A stretch of 64,000 nucleotides of DNA from Neoceratodus forsteri. Its lineage: Eukaryota; Chordata; Ceratodontiformes; Ceratodontidae. The notes beneath the pieces were generated by a model. The model saw nothing but the letters and a program-made list of their open reading frames with translations, did no database searches and had not been told where the DNA came from. This document shows positions 45,541 through 56,372 of the stretch, in pieces; position 1 is the stretch's first letter, and each line of letters starts with the position of its first letter. The stretch lies in contig CM057456.1 of the NCBI GenBank assembly GCA_016271365.2, positions 664,357,501-664,421,500 on the forward strand, read 5' to 3'. The position numbers and the translations under genes are program-made.

Positions 45541-46986
45541 CCACGTGGTGGTTGTATATATTTACAGATTCTTTTGGCGGTAATTGGGAGGCACATACAG
45601 CACCATCTAGTCTACTTCTGCAATACTTTCTATGTTTCTGAGAAATTCTGGCACACATTGGCAATTTTTCTTTGTTGTAAAGTCTGCTTTGGGTAAGCAA
45701 ATTTCATATATATCCAGTAAATAACTTGCTTACTGATCAGTAACTGTAGTAGATGGAGCGCACTGTAATTGCTGGCTTTAAGGTGCAGGCACAGACATGT
45801 AATATTACATGTTAAATATACTCAAATATTGTGAGACCTCCAGTATAAGCATGATTTAGAAAAAAAGTGTCAATTTATTGCAGTTTTTTTTTCTAATGAG
45901 CATAATAAAGATGTATTATGCAGTTGTGTTTTAATGTTTAATTTAGTCCTCTCTCATTTTGGTCATAAAATAACACGCCTATGCTGTTTCAATAATTATT
46001 TTTTCATTTTAGGTGGTTATACACAAAAGATCTGGACCTTCCATTTGGTGTAATCTTTTCAAATTGGTCGAATGTCAGCAAAGATAAGTTCATTTTTATT
46101 GCTGTATGGACTTTCATTTTGGGAGTTAAAGAAGCTGGGAAAACATCTTTTTATATGCCTTAATGCGGTGCCTGTGTGTTGCCCCGGCCCACATATGTAT
46201 AGGAGCGCAGTGGGAACAAAGAAGGACAGGGAGACAGATGAAAGTGGAGTGGAGTATACCACTGAGCATCCAGTTGGATTTCCATTCTGCCGGCAGACTG
46301 GATCCCCTGAACCATGCAGAGTAGGGGATTGTGGGTACTGGTGTACCATTACATTAAGGAGCTGTGTAAAAGTGCCAGTACATTTTAGACCACTAACACA
46401 GGCAGATAAATTGGAAAATGAAGGGTGAGGGCGACAGCATTTCTGTATTGCTCCACATTGTCAGTGTGGACATGGGTAAAATTGGTACAGTCCAAAACTG
46501 TAACTCAACATGAAACCATGGCCACATGAGGATTACAAAAGCAGCATATAGACTCTGCGTGCCATAGAGGGATAGAGTACAGTCACATCTGCAGCGCTTA
46601 CAAAAGCACACTGTCAGTTTGTTTCTTTTACACTAGGGAGGGATGGGGATAAGAGGATTCGGATACCCTCAAGCCGTGATGGGATATCCTCTGCTTTGAG
46701 GGGCACATACAGCAGGATGCTTGCAGGCATATAGGCTGCATGCTGTACTCCAACTATTCCTGCCAGCTAGCCCAGCTGTAAGTGTGGTTCATTGGGAAAG
46801 GTTCTGAGTAAGGACCAGTATGCATATGGCCTGTATACAGTGCCAGTTCATAGCCTGCCCCCATGCACTGGTGCTGTATGCAGGCCATATGCATGCTGCT
46901 GCTCAAAACCTGTCCCTGTGAGCAGAACCTACAGCTGTGCTAGCTGGAGCACAGCATGTGGTCTATGCTGCACAAATTACATATTT
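45541..46986. other. Unassigned DNA
   Basis: No gene supported. 45,625-45,645 (CTTTCTATGTTTCTGAGAAA) may be a small CR1 3'-end scrap in plus orientation. 46,190-46,440 has no recognised content. 46,685-46,945 has repeated GCATATGG/GCCATATGCA blocks around the words GGCCTGTATACAGTGCC and GCAGGCCATATGC, a weak inverted arrangement. Confidence 0.4.
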
Positions 46987-47680
46987 AGAAACATAGAATT
47001 TAGCCAACCTGGTGGCACTGAGGGTTGAGGCTCTGAATGCCATGCTGGTGACCCGGGTTTCAGGATTGAGCCCAGGTTGTCAGGGGTCAGCACAGAAGGA
47101 CTAAGACTGAACATCTGTAGACAGCTGTCTTAGTTCTGTGGTGGGTTAGAGGCTTCTGTTGCACTGGCAACCCCTGGTGGAGGCTGAGGGCACTGCAATG
47201 CACGATGCAAAAACATGGGGATTGGGGCAGTGGCAGATGTCCTCAGGGTGCATACAGGAGCGTGCATATGCCAGGCGGGTCATCACTGCACGTCCATGCC
47301 TCAGGGGAGGAAAAACACGAAGAAAATCTCTCTGCCCTCAGGTGAAGTGACGGCAATCTCTAGCAAGCCGACCCACCACACGCCCAATACCAGCTGACTC
47401 TCTGGTTCTCCTTGGGGTCTGGGGTTCTTTCCGTAGGACCAGGAGAGCCCCAGATCCTGCATACCCGGTGTAGTCCCCGGAGCAGCCAGTTCAGGTGGGC
47501 AGTTGAGTGTGGTGGCTGTCGGTGAGAACCTGAGAGATGCCCCGAGGGTAGGGTGCAGAAATAGAGTCTACAAAAAAAAAAAAGAAACATAGAATTTGAT
47601 GGCAGATAAGGACCACTTGGTCCACCCAGTCTACCCATTTCCCAACCTAATGGATAAACTGAATACTAATCAAGTACTAC
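46987..47680 (-). mobile_element. CR1 3'-end fragment (copy 8), interrupted by SINE S1
   Basis: AGAAACATAGAATTT (46,987-47,001) and, after the SINE, AGAAACATAGAATTTGATGG, CAGATAAGGACCACTTGG (47,583-47,620) are the CR1 3' terminal signature also seen at 20,625-20,665. It continues CCCAGTCTACCCATTTCC. Only about 100 bp of CR1 remain. Confidence 0.8.
47002..47582 (+). mobile_element. tRNA-like polyadenylated SINE (family S1, copy 2)
   Basis: It is flanked by an exact 15-bp target duplication, AGAAACATAGAATTT (46,987-47,001 and 47,583-47,597). The 581-bp body starts AGCCAACCTGGTGGCACTGA and has a tRNA-like head (GGTGGCACTGAGGGTTGAGG as A-box region; GGATTGAGCCC as B-box-like). It ends CAGAAATAGAGTCTAC followed by a run of A. 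The head matches copy 1 at 2346-2884. The young-looking tail and exact duplication suggest this is one of the later insertions in the window. Confidence 0.87.
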
Positions 47681-48600
47681 AGTAGAACTACTTTACCACT
47701 ACTGAAAAGTATTCAACTGGTCTTCATTAGTCTTCTTTGATATTCACTTATACAGTTCAGAAGCAATCATTTAATCATCTAATCTTCACAGAACTGCTTT
47801 AATTTGCATATAAGACTACCTAACTACTAACTGAATACTTACTTAGTACTAAGTTAGTCTTCAAATACATTGTTCATTTAAATTTTTCAGCTTGTGGCAG
47901 ACTACTTTACTACTACTGAATATTAGCCAAAAATGATCATAAAATTATTATTTCAGTACTAGCAAAGAAGACAAAATGAAGACGAAAATTAGTATGCAGA
48001 CTTTGGTGAGGGTATATATATTTCCTGCCTCCACAGAGGCCATGCGGATATGTATGATCTGCTGAAAGAGGTTATTAATGTTATATCAAGAAATACACCA
48101 GACAAAACAAAATCATCTTTATAATTCAGGCATAACAAACAGTGAGATGAATGCTATCATTATTTGCTTGTTAAGTTTCCTGTTGAACTGTTTGGTTATT
48201 CTAATTTCCAAAGATTATAAAACACAACATGTGTAGTGCCTAGCTGTCCTTTTTTTCTTTTTTTCTTTAGTATACTTTTTTCCTGCCAGCTGGTCAGTCA
48301 TCAGTCCAAACTCTAGCCTCCTACCTATCCCCAGGGACTTACCCCTTACCCTTGGGACTGCCCCTGGCTTACCCCCAGGGTGAGGCTGCAAAGGAGGCCT
48401 TCTCAGCTCCCTGACAAAAGCCTGAACTTGATCCGGGAGGGTGACTGCCTCTGAAAGCTGTGTGGGGCACAGCGGAATGGATGTCTTCCATTGCTCAGCC
48501 TGACTTTTTTTTTTATTTATTTTTTGACTGCTATCCCGGGGGGCATGCAGTGACATGAGGCACATGACCAAACATCTAGCATACCACAATATAAAGCCAG
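47681..48600. other. Unassigned AT-rich DNA
   Basis: Two related blocks with ACTACTTTAC(C/T)ACTACTGAA occur at 47,687 and 47,900. 48,240-48,530 has T-runs. No gene. Confidence 0.4.
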
Positions 48601-48719
48601 TCTCTGGTCATTAGTCACTCCTAGCCTCCGTTAGAGGTCACTGGAGCACAGAGTTCTTCCCCACCCTCCATCTGAAGGAGGAAAGCTGTCTGTAGGATGC
48701 TCAATCCTCCTCTCCCCAC

Positions 48720-50140
48720 TCGCACCTATGCCTAATGTACAGGCACAAGTTTCCTGGTGTCGAGTGGTCCCTTCCCCACCTGATACCATGCCCAATGTTT
48801 GAAACCCATTTCCTCAGTATTCTGTGGTTCCTTTTCCACCTGATCCCATGCCCAATGTTTGAAACCAGTTTCCTTGGTGTCCAGTGGTCCCTATCCCCAT
48901 CCACTCCCTTGTCCGATGTTTGAAACCAGTTTTCCTGGTATCCAGTGTTCCCTCCCTCCACCTAATAACATGCCCAATACCAAAAATTCCTGTCTCTGAT
49001 GTTCAACGGTCCCTCCTCCTGAGTAGTCCTATCCCCAAGAAGCTGCTGTGATGGTCTTAAGGCCGCAGGCATTCTGAGGTGAAGTGCCCCTGCCCCAGCT
49101 GGCCTGCAAGTGGTACCAGAAGTGGTGCTCCCATCTTCCAGGAATTCTCACCCCTACCTGATGATTCCTGACTCCATTTCAGCAGCCCCAGCCAGTCCCT
49201 TGCTATGGGGTGCAGACCAGAGACTGTTGAGGTGTCATACAGTGGAGTATTCAGTTGCCAGTCAGAAGAAATCCCCCCTTCCCCATGTACCGCAGGTTGT
49301 GGTCCAGGTTCCTGGCATCTAGTGCCCATCCCCAGCAGCACTAAACATCCAACCCCTTTTCCCCACTTGTCCCCCAAGCACTAGTGCTGCATGCAGTGGA
49401 TGTTGAGCAACACAGCCCTTCACACACCACTTTGACCACCCATTGTCTGACAGAAGCAGGGAGTGTTCTGCTTATTTTTAAGGCAAGGCACATCACCCTT
49501 GCGCTATAAATAAGCAGCACTCTCCCTGCTTATGTCAGATGGTAGGCAGCTGAGGTGGTGTGTGGAGGGCTGTGTTGCTCACCTTCCACTGACCGCATCA
49601 CCGGTGTATGGGAGATGCTGTGTGTGTATGTGGTGGGGCGAGGGGTACAAGGTGCCAGGGACCTGGACTGTGACCCGCAGTACATTTGTGGGGGGGGGGA
49701 TTTCTTGTGGCTGGTAACTGAATACTCCACTGTGTGGCACTGCTCTAGTCCCCAGTCCACACCCTGTAGCTGAGGACTGGTTGAGACTGCTGAAACAGGG
49801 ATCATAGGGTGGGAAGGAGGGTTCCTGGAAGATGAGGGTGCCAGCAGAACGGTTGGGGGTGCTTTACCTCAGTATGCCTTCCTTTGCAACCTTTGGGGGA
49901 GAATACACAAACAGCCTTTAAGTTATCACAGCAGCTTCTTGGGGACAGGGATACTCAAGGGGAGGAACCACTGCACACCAAGAACAGGGATTTTCAGTAT
50001 CTGGCATGGTAACGGGTGGGGGAGGAAGGACCACTGAACATCAGGGAACTTGTGTACCACCACAGGACACCATGGAAATTGTATGTATTTACCAAGCAAG
50101 GGATTGGGTGGGGGACCACTAGCACCAGAGATAGCTCTGC
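48720..50140. repeat. Foldback palindrome FB1, centre near 49,492
   Basis: The two halves are inverted copies. Near the centre, CTGACAGAAGCAGGGAGTG (49,448-49,466) pairs with CTCTCCCTGCTTATGTCAG (49,521-49,539). Further out, TTGAGCAACACAGCCC pairs with GGGCTGTGTTGCTCA, CATACAGTGGAGTATTCAGT with ACTGAATACTCCACTGTGTG, and CACAGCAGCTTCTTGGGGA (49,927) with its inverted form near 49,035-49,053. The outermost arm parts are a 60-bp minisatellite (GTTTGAAACCAGTTTCC at 48,798, 48,858 and 48,918). No transposase lies inside. Arms of about 650-750 bp would form a giant hairpin. Confidence 0.88.
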
Positions 50141-51003
50141 ACCAGGGACCAGGCAATTGGGATGGCAGTTCTATGCTAAATCACCTGGCTACCCAAGAAA
50201 CTTGTCCTTTAGTGCATTACATGACCAATTGACTCATTTGCATAGATACATTTGAAATTTGCACTTTAGTGCAAACCATTGTGGTGTTTACTTCGGGAGT
50301 CATGTTGAGGCAGCAGTAAGTGGCTTAGCGCTGGGCCAACATGGACATATTCTCAGCTGAATAGCACTGGTGCACTATTCCACTGAAAATAGCATATTCG
50401 GGCACCCAGTCTATCACAAAGTGGACCACAACTTTTTACACTCCACTGTGTGCATTTTTTAATATCTGGCCCACTGTGGGTTAACAGCACCAATGCCATA
50501 CTCCAGTTGTGCCATATGTGTTACTAGAAAAGAAGGCTGCCTGCACCCTCCTCACATACAGTGATATACTCCAGCTGTGTTGAAAGTGTAACCAGTAGAG
50601 TGGACTGGTCACACCCTCCTTTGCCAGAGTCACAGGACATTACCTCCTTGTACTATAGTGGCCTTCCTGACCCAGTGGATGGGAATCAGAATCAGGAGCT
50701 GGTCCCGGGTCTCCTACTTTGCAGTGTGGCTCACTATCAGCTAGCACCACTTCGGTCAAAAAAATTAGAACTAACTGGGAATAGAACCCAGGGCCAGAAT
50801 GCTACCCAATGCTCTATTAAATGAGATATTAGACCCAACCTGAATTAACTCAGTGATTCAGAATGTTTGGTTTCAGATGCAAGTTTCTTAAGATGCTTTC
50901 CACTTGCTTTTCAGATGCACACATTTATGAATGGTGTGGACACTTGGAGACATAGCCAATCATAAGAAATTCATGTAAACATATTTTTTTATCACATACT
51001 GAG
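50141..51003. other. Unassigned DNA with a tRNA-like segment
   Basis: 50,230-50,420 contains ATTTGCAT, GCACTTTAGTGCAAA and a CATATTCGGGC block, and may be the outer right end of FB1 (compare 58,440-58,480). 50,640-50,825 read on the minus strand has TGGGTTCTATTCCC (B-box-like) and GAGCATTGGGTAGCATTC, a degenerate tRNA-like SINE head. Confidence 0.45.
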
Positions 51004-51530
51004 TGTCACAAACCCACTCAGCAGGTCAGGCCCTCTACTCCCAAAGTGCCAAACTCCGAGTGCTGTCTTGTGAACAGTTTAACAGAACAAGGTTTAAACA
51101 GTGCAAATTCCTACTTACAGTACTTAGATTTGTCTATCTTTCTAAATACCTGTTTAAAAGTGCTCACAGATGTGTCCTTGTCAGAGTCTAGATAAAAGTG
51201 TATGTGGAGTAAAACAGAATTATTCCTTAAGCAAATTGTATTTGCCAACCCCTTTTGTGTGAGGTCATCTAGCTCCTCCTCTGTCAGAATATATAAAAAA
51301 TATATATCTTATCCAAAAACAGGATGTTTTTTCAAAGTATTACATTCTGCAACTTCAGCATAATTCATGTTCCTCAAATGACACTACTTTGATCTCATAA
51401 TAAGCTTTCCCCTTCCAGGACATGAAAGCATCTTTATGATTTCGCACTTCTATGTAATAACCTGTTTTTTTTCCTCAACCATCATAAAACGGATATGATA
51501 TAGCAACTATGGCTGTAATTAACTCAGACA
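51004..51530 (-). repeat. 3' LTR of the Gypsy-type element
   Basis: Starts TGTCACAAACCCACTCAGCA and ends TAATTAACTCAGACA (TGTC..GACA inverted ends). It is roughly 93-95% identical by eye to 56,373-56,899, with the same length of 527 bp. Confidence 0.93.
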
Positions 51531-52938
51531 GACAAAACTAAACGATGTAAGAAACCACTACGGTTCTCAAAGGAAGTGACAGTGAAGGTTCAAGAGAAAA
51601 AGAAAGCTTTCGGGAAGTACAAGGAATCACAGAAGGAGCAGGACAGAGAACTGTATCAGTTAAAGCAAAAGGAAGCTGGGAAGGCAGTCAGAACAGCAAA
51701 GGCCCAAACCGAGGAAAAGATAGCCAACTCAGTTAAGAAGGGGGATAAAACCTTTATAGGTACATCAGGAAGCGAAGGAAGACCAAGGGAGGGATAGTGA
51801 GGATTAATAAAGGGGGAAGGGGGGAGAGGGTGACTGTGAAAAGGCAGAGATACTAAACAAATATTTTGCTCAGTATTTACAAAGGAACAGGGGGAGGTAC
51901 CTAAAACAAACAGTAGAAACACTCTGGATACAGAAGTTGATACCAGCCCATTTACAGAAGAAAGGGTTCTGAAAGAACTCTTAAAACTGAAGGTGGACAA
52001 AGCAATGGGGCCTGATGGGATTCATCCCAGAATTCTAAAAGAACTAAGGGTAGAATTAGTGACACCACTGACTACCCTGTTTAACAAATCATGGGAGGAT
52101 GGAGTGGTACCTGAGGACTGGAGGAGGGCAGATGTGATTCCCCTTCACAAAAGTGGGAGCAAGGCAGAAGCAGGAAACTACAGACCTGTTAGTTTAACCT
52201 CAGTGGTAGGGAAATTGATGGAATCACTTTTGAAGGAAAGAATTGTCGAGTATCTAGAGGTCAGAGGGGCACAGGACCCAAGGCAGCATGGATTCACAGC
52301 AGGAAGGTCATTCCAGACAAATCTGATAGATTTCTTTGACTGGGTAACCAAAGTAGTAGATCAGGGAGGGGCTGTGGACATGGCATACCTAGACTTTAAC
52401 AAGGCATTTGACACAGTCCCACACAAAAGATTAATATACAAGTTAGCTAGCCTGGGAGTGGGTCCCAAGATAACAGCCTGGGTAAAAATTGGCTGGAAAA
52501 TAGGACACAGAGAGTAATAGTAAATGGAGTACACTCTGAAGAAGGGGTTTACTAGTGGGTACCGTGAGGGTTCAGTATTAGGACCGATCCTCTTCAATGT
52601 CTTTATAAGCTTATATTGCAGAGGGACTGAAGAGAAAGTATGTCTCTTTGCAGATGACACAAAGATCTGCAACAGAGTTGATGCACAAGGTGGGGTAGAA
52701 AGGATGAAAAGGGACTTGACAAGGTTAGAGGAATGGTCAAATGTATGGCAGCTTAGATTTAATGCTAAGAAGTGCAAGGTAATGCACCTGGGAAACAAAA
52801 ACCCAGGGGAAGAGTACACAATGGGGGGTGAGATACTAACAACAACAAAAATAGAAAGGGACCTGGGGGTAGTCATATCAGATGACCTAAAGGTGGGCAA
52901 GCAATGTGAGAGGGCAGCAAACACTGCAAACACCATGT
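51531..52938 (+). pseudogene. Internal CR1 RT fragment (copy 7) between integrase and LTR
   Basis: The plus strand reads KKPLRFSKEVTVKVQEKKKA at the very edge of the LTR, then a linker (KEAGKAVRTAKAQTEEKIAN), VDKAMGPDGIHPRILKEL, RADVIPLHKSGSKAEAGNYR, AYLDFNKAFDTVPHKRL, then SVLGPILFNVFIS, CLFADDTKICNRVD, KKCKVMHLGNKNPG and DLGVVISDDLKVGKQCERAA, where it stops at about 52,938. It corresponds to about 22,660-21,290 of copy 5. It lacks both the CR1 5' end and 3' end, which a normal LINE insertion would not. Catalytic LDF..AFD and FADD boxes are intact, but there are frameshifts near 51,780 and 52,520. Confidence 0.92.
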
Positions 52939-54250
52939 CAGCCCTGTTTGCATATGGCTTCATCGTGTTGACATGGTACATCCTTTCTGTCTGTCTTCTG
53001 TCAGGCAACTCTACAATGTAGTTCACGTCATTTACAGTACCTTTTTAACCACTTTGTACAGTCCTGCCCACTCGGTTTGTAGCTTGTCTTTCCAGACTGG
53101 AATAAGGACCATGACTTCCTGACTCACCATGTATGAGTGAGCTCTGGCTCTGCGATCGTACCACACTTTTTGTTTCTGTTGGGCAGCTGCCAGGTTACTC
53201 TGGGCTGTCCCCATAAGCTCCTTCAGCCTTTCCCTAAACCTAAGGACACAATCCACAATAGGAGTTCCCTGGGTGGCGTGCTTACCTTCCCAGTCCTCCT
53301 GGATCAAGTCTAGGGGCTCACATACCCAGCATCCATATAAGGGTTTGAAGGGGGAAAATCCTGTTGACTCTTGGGGCACCTCCTTGTATGCAAACAACAG
53401 GCGGGGAAGGTATTTCTCCCAGTCCCTCCCATACTGTTTAGAAAACATCTGAAGCATTGGCTTTAGGGTACCATTGAATCATTCCACAAGTCCACTGGCT
53501 TGTGGGTGATATGGTGTCGTGCATCTCTGCACCACCCCACACTTCTCTCATAAACATTTCATCAGGTCCGACATGAAGGAACCCCCTCAATCGGTGATAA
53601 CTTCCTGCGGAAACCCAACATGGGAGAAAATCCCAAGTAAGGCATCTGCCAATTTGTCTATCCTCAGTGAGGATAGGGCAACTGCCTGTGGGTACCAGGT
53701 GGGATAATCCACCACAGACAGGATGAATCTCTTACCTGAGGAGCTGGGGGAATTTAAAAGCCACACAATATCCATTCCTGCCCTCTGAAATGGCTCCTCC
53801 ACTATGGGCAATGGAATCAGGGTGGCTTGGAATTTCTTACCCACCTTCCCTATTTCTTGGCACTGGTGACAAGACCTGCAATACTCCTTCATCTGCTGGG
53901 TGAATTTAGGCCAGTAGAAATTCTGGACTAATTGCTGCATAGTGTGCATGATTCCCAGATGACCAGACAAGGGAATATCATGTGCAATTTTGAGCAATTG
54001 CTCACAATACCCTAGGGAATGACAAGCTGCCTGCCTAGCATCCCTCCCTCTGTCTGTACTGCCTGAGTATACATAAATCCATTTTCCCAATAAACCTTAC
54101 ATCTGCCATCACCTCCCTGTGTGCCGTCCAAGTCTTCCCAAGCCCTCATCTTCTCTAAACTAGGGTCACTTCTCTGAGCAGCTGAGAACCCCTCACACAT
54201 TCCCAAGGCATGGGACAGGTCCCCTTCAGTCACTAAGCTAGGGACCCTAG
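52939..54250 (-). pseudogene. Gypsy-type integrase remnant
   Basis: On the minus strand, 53,587-54,090 holds the zinc-binding H-x6-H-x29-C-x2-C module (H37, H44, C74 and C77 of that frame) and the catalytic core with the first Asp (AGMDIVW, residue 107) and second Asp (EVITD, residue 167). A TGA follows that Asp. The core continues with YHPQASGLVE, which keeps the catalytic Glu, followed by another stop, then GTLKPMLQMFSKQYGRDW and a C-terminal domain (LLFAYKEVPQESTGFSPF, QKVWYDRRARAH, WAGLYKVVKK), ending in VNTMKPYANR at about 52,945. The D, D and E are present, but at least three stops prevent expression. The integrase would join element DNA to the host chromosome. Confidence 0.9.
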
Positions 54251-54830
54251 CACTAGCATCAGGGCCCTCAGGATCACTGTCAATCCCAACCCTCTGACAA
54301 TGGGTCACTCCTCCCTCTTCACAGTAACCTTCCATTGCTGTGTTGTCACTTGCTACCGGGGAAATTTCTACCTCTTTTTTATCAGTCTCCCCATCTGGAG
54401 ATACAGGCTGGGGAACCAGCCTCTCAGTGGTTTCCGCACTGGTTTCTGTGGGGTTCAGGGAACTACAATTTCTCCCTGCCACTTGGCTATGGGGATAACT
54501 GCACATACCATCCCTTGTTGGAGATTGTTACCCAGGATCACATCCACAGCTAACATTTTGGCTACAGCCACCTGTTGTATAGTTCCCCCTGTTTCACCGC
54601 AGTCTAAGAGAACACTAGCGAGGGGTAATGTTTTCTCTTCACCAGTAAACCCTTGTACAGTGACGTATTTATTTGGTATACACTGATCAGGCTGTACCAG
54701 ATCCCCTTTACCAAGATCAGGGATGCCTCTGCATCCCTTAACCCTTGAGTCTGCACACCATTTACCATGACTGGGTGCATGTGTTCTCTTATGTTCACTG
54801 GCATGCTTCCAGGGACACACAAACAACCCA
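54250..54830 (-). pseudogene. Retroelement protease and connector remnant
   Basis: The minus strand encodes VMVNGVQTQGLRDAEASLIL at about 54,710-54,770. The family's catalytic D-T/S-G triad is D-A-E here (54,727-54,735), so the aspartic protease is inactive. Then, in another frame, KYVTVQGFTGEEKTLPLASV and MLAVDVILGNNLQQ (flap and second half). A polar connector (54,100-54,500) with FSAAQRSDPSLEKMRAWEDL leads straight into the integrase zinc module. Confidence 0.85.
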
Positions 54831-56159
54831 CTTCTTTTCTAGCACCCTGTTGTGTATTATTGCTTGCCTTTTTGGGACACTGTCTGGCAATATGCCCAGT
54901 TTCTTTACATAACCAACAGGCATTTCTTACTTCAGAGAAATATTTTCGTTGAAACCTGTGGCTAGCTGGTTTCAGTGGAGGCAGTGAGAGTTTTAGCTGC
55001 CCTGAAGGTGCGCTTTTCCCTTTCTGCGCTGCCACGCCTGCCCCATTCACTCTCAGAGCAGGTCTGCTCTTGGCATAGCGGTCTGAGAGTTCAGCAGCCT
55101 CTTGCACTGTTTTGGGATCTCAGTCCTCTAGCCAGGTTTTTAGCTCTGCTGGGCAAGCCCAATAAAACTGTTCTAATAAAATTACATTTTCAATTTTATC
55201 AACAGAATTTGCCTCAATTCTTTCCCACCAACATTTTAAAAACTGGCGTTGTTTCATGGTTAGCTCCTCGTAGCTCATACAGTATCAGGGCTTCTCCTGA
55301 GCTTACAGAATTTAGCTCTGTATGATTCAGCAGTTAATTCAAACTTTTTTAACAGTGCAGCTTTTAGTTTGCTGTAATTATTACTGTCCTTGTTGTCCAT
55401 TTGACACAATGCATCCCAAGCTTTCCCGGAAAGTAGTGGGGATAGCTGGAAGCTCCAGGGATCTCTGGGAATTTTAGCCTGAATACAAACTTTTTCAAAA
55501 AAAATTTAAAAAGCCGTCCATATCCTCTCCCTCTTTATATTTGGCTATTAATTTGGAGTTCAATTTGTAACCCAGTCCTGCTGTCCCAGTTAAACCCAAG
55601 CCACTTACCTGCTCTGGTGCCACTGGTTGGAGTCATATCTTCTCCAGTTCGTGTTGCCTCTGGCTGTCCTGCTCCTCATGGTCTGCATCTCGGCATTCTC
55701 ATTCTCTCTCTTCTCCTCTGCATCTTTCTGGTGCTCACATTCCTCATGGCCTGTGTCTTTCTGCTCTCACTCTGCCTTTCGGTGTTCTCATTCTGCCTCA
55801 TGGTCCGCCTCTCTCTGTTCTTGCTCTGCCTCCAGTTCCATCCTGCACAACTCAGTTTGCAGCCTGAGTACCTCTGAATTCAGGATACTGGTGACCATCC
55901 CCTGCTGCTGTGGCCCTTCACTGACAGTGGCTCTGCTGTCCTCCTCACCAGACCTGGAAACAGCACTGGACACTAGCCCTGCCACACTCAAGGTCTGGTC
56001 CCTTTCAGTCACGGTCGGTGACTTGCTGCTCTGGGTTTCTGCTACCATAAGGGCCTCTATAAGGTTCTGATTTTTGGCTGTCACCTTGAATGGGACTCCT
56101 CTGTCCCTGCACAACTGCTTCAAGTAATCTACAGTGTGCCTGCTGTAGTCAGAAGCCAT
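54830..56159 (-). pseudogene. Gag remnant with SCAN-like region and zinc knuckle
   Basis: Gag starts with ATG at 56,157-56,159 (MASDYSRHTVDYLKQLCRDR, a SAP-like helix pair), followed by LQTELCRMELEAEQEQREAD, probably a coiled coil. After frame breaks between 55,790 and 55,110 the capsid region shows WSFQLSPLLSGKAWDAL (about 55,400-55,460) and KTVQEAAELSDRYA, a SCAN-like C-terminal helix. The nucleocapsid has C-x2-C-x4-H-x4-C (CWLCKETGHIARQC, 54,876-54,918), the classical RNA-binding knuckle. It is not expressible in one frame. Confidence 0.85.
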
Positions 56160-56347
56160 CTTCTTCCCTGACTACGGCTACTCTGACTTGCACTTTAGGA
56201 AAAAAATAAAATGGGTAGGAACTTGACTGTATGCCAAGTGATAGATAGTTCTGTTTCCTTTTTAAAATAAAACTGCCTTTTTTCTCTTTTTAATAAGAGA
56301 GCTACAGTCTCCGCTGACACCGAACAATAAAAGCTTATAATACCAAT

Positions 56348-56365
56348 ATTATGCCACCGCTGCCA
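56348..56365 (-). promoter_or_regulatory. Candidate primer-binding site of the Gypsy-type element
   Basis: Seven bases inside the 5' LTR the minus strand reads TGGCAGCGGTGGCAT, starting with the TGG expected to pair with a tRNA CCA end. The matching tRNA was not identified. Confidence 0.55.
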
Positions 56366-56372
56366 ACTAATC

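Noticed and set aside
45074..45700. 208-codon proline-rich frame on the minus strand
   Set aside because: Arises from a G-rich degenerate minisatellite; lacks domain signatures.
46072..46428. 118-codon plus-strand frame as a host exon
   Set aside because: No known domain, no good splice sites, and composition like the flanking DNA.
48720..49020. Regularly spaced repeats that could suggest a CRISPR array
   Set aside because: Spacers are themselves repeated, the genome is eukaryotic, and the array is one arm of a palindrome.
51531..52938. CR1 RT acting as a replacement RT for the LTR element
   Set aside because: The fragment is antisense to gag and integrase and has frameshifts, so it could not supply RT as a fusion.
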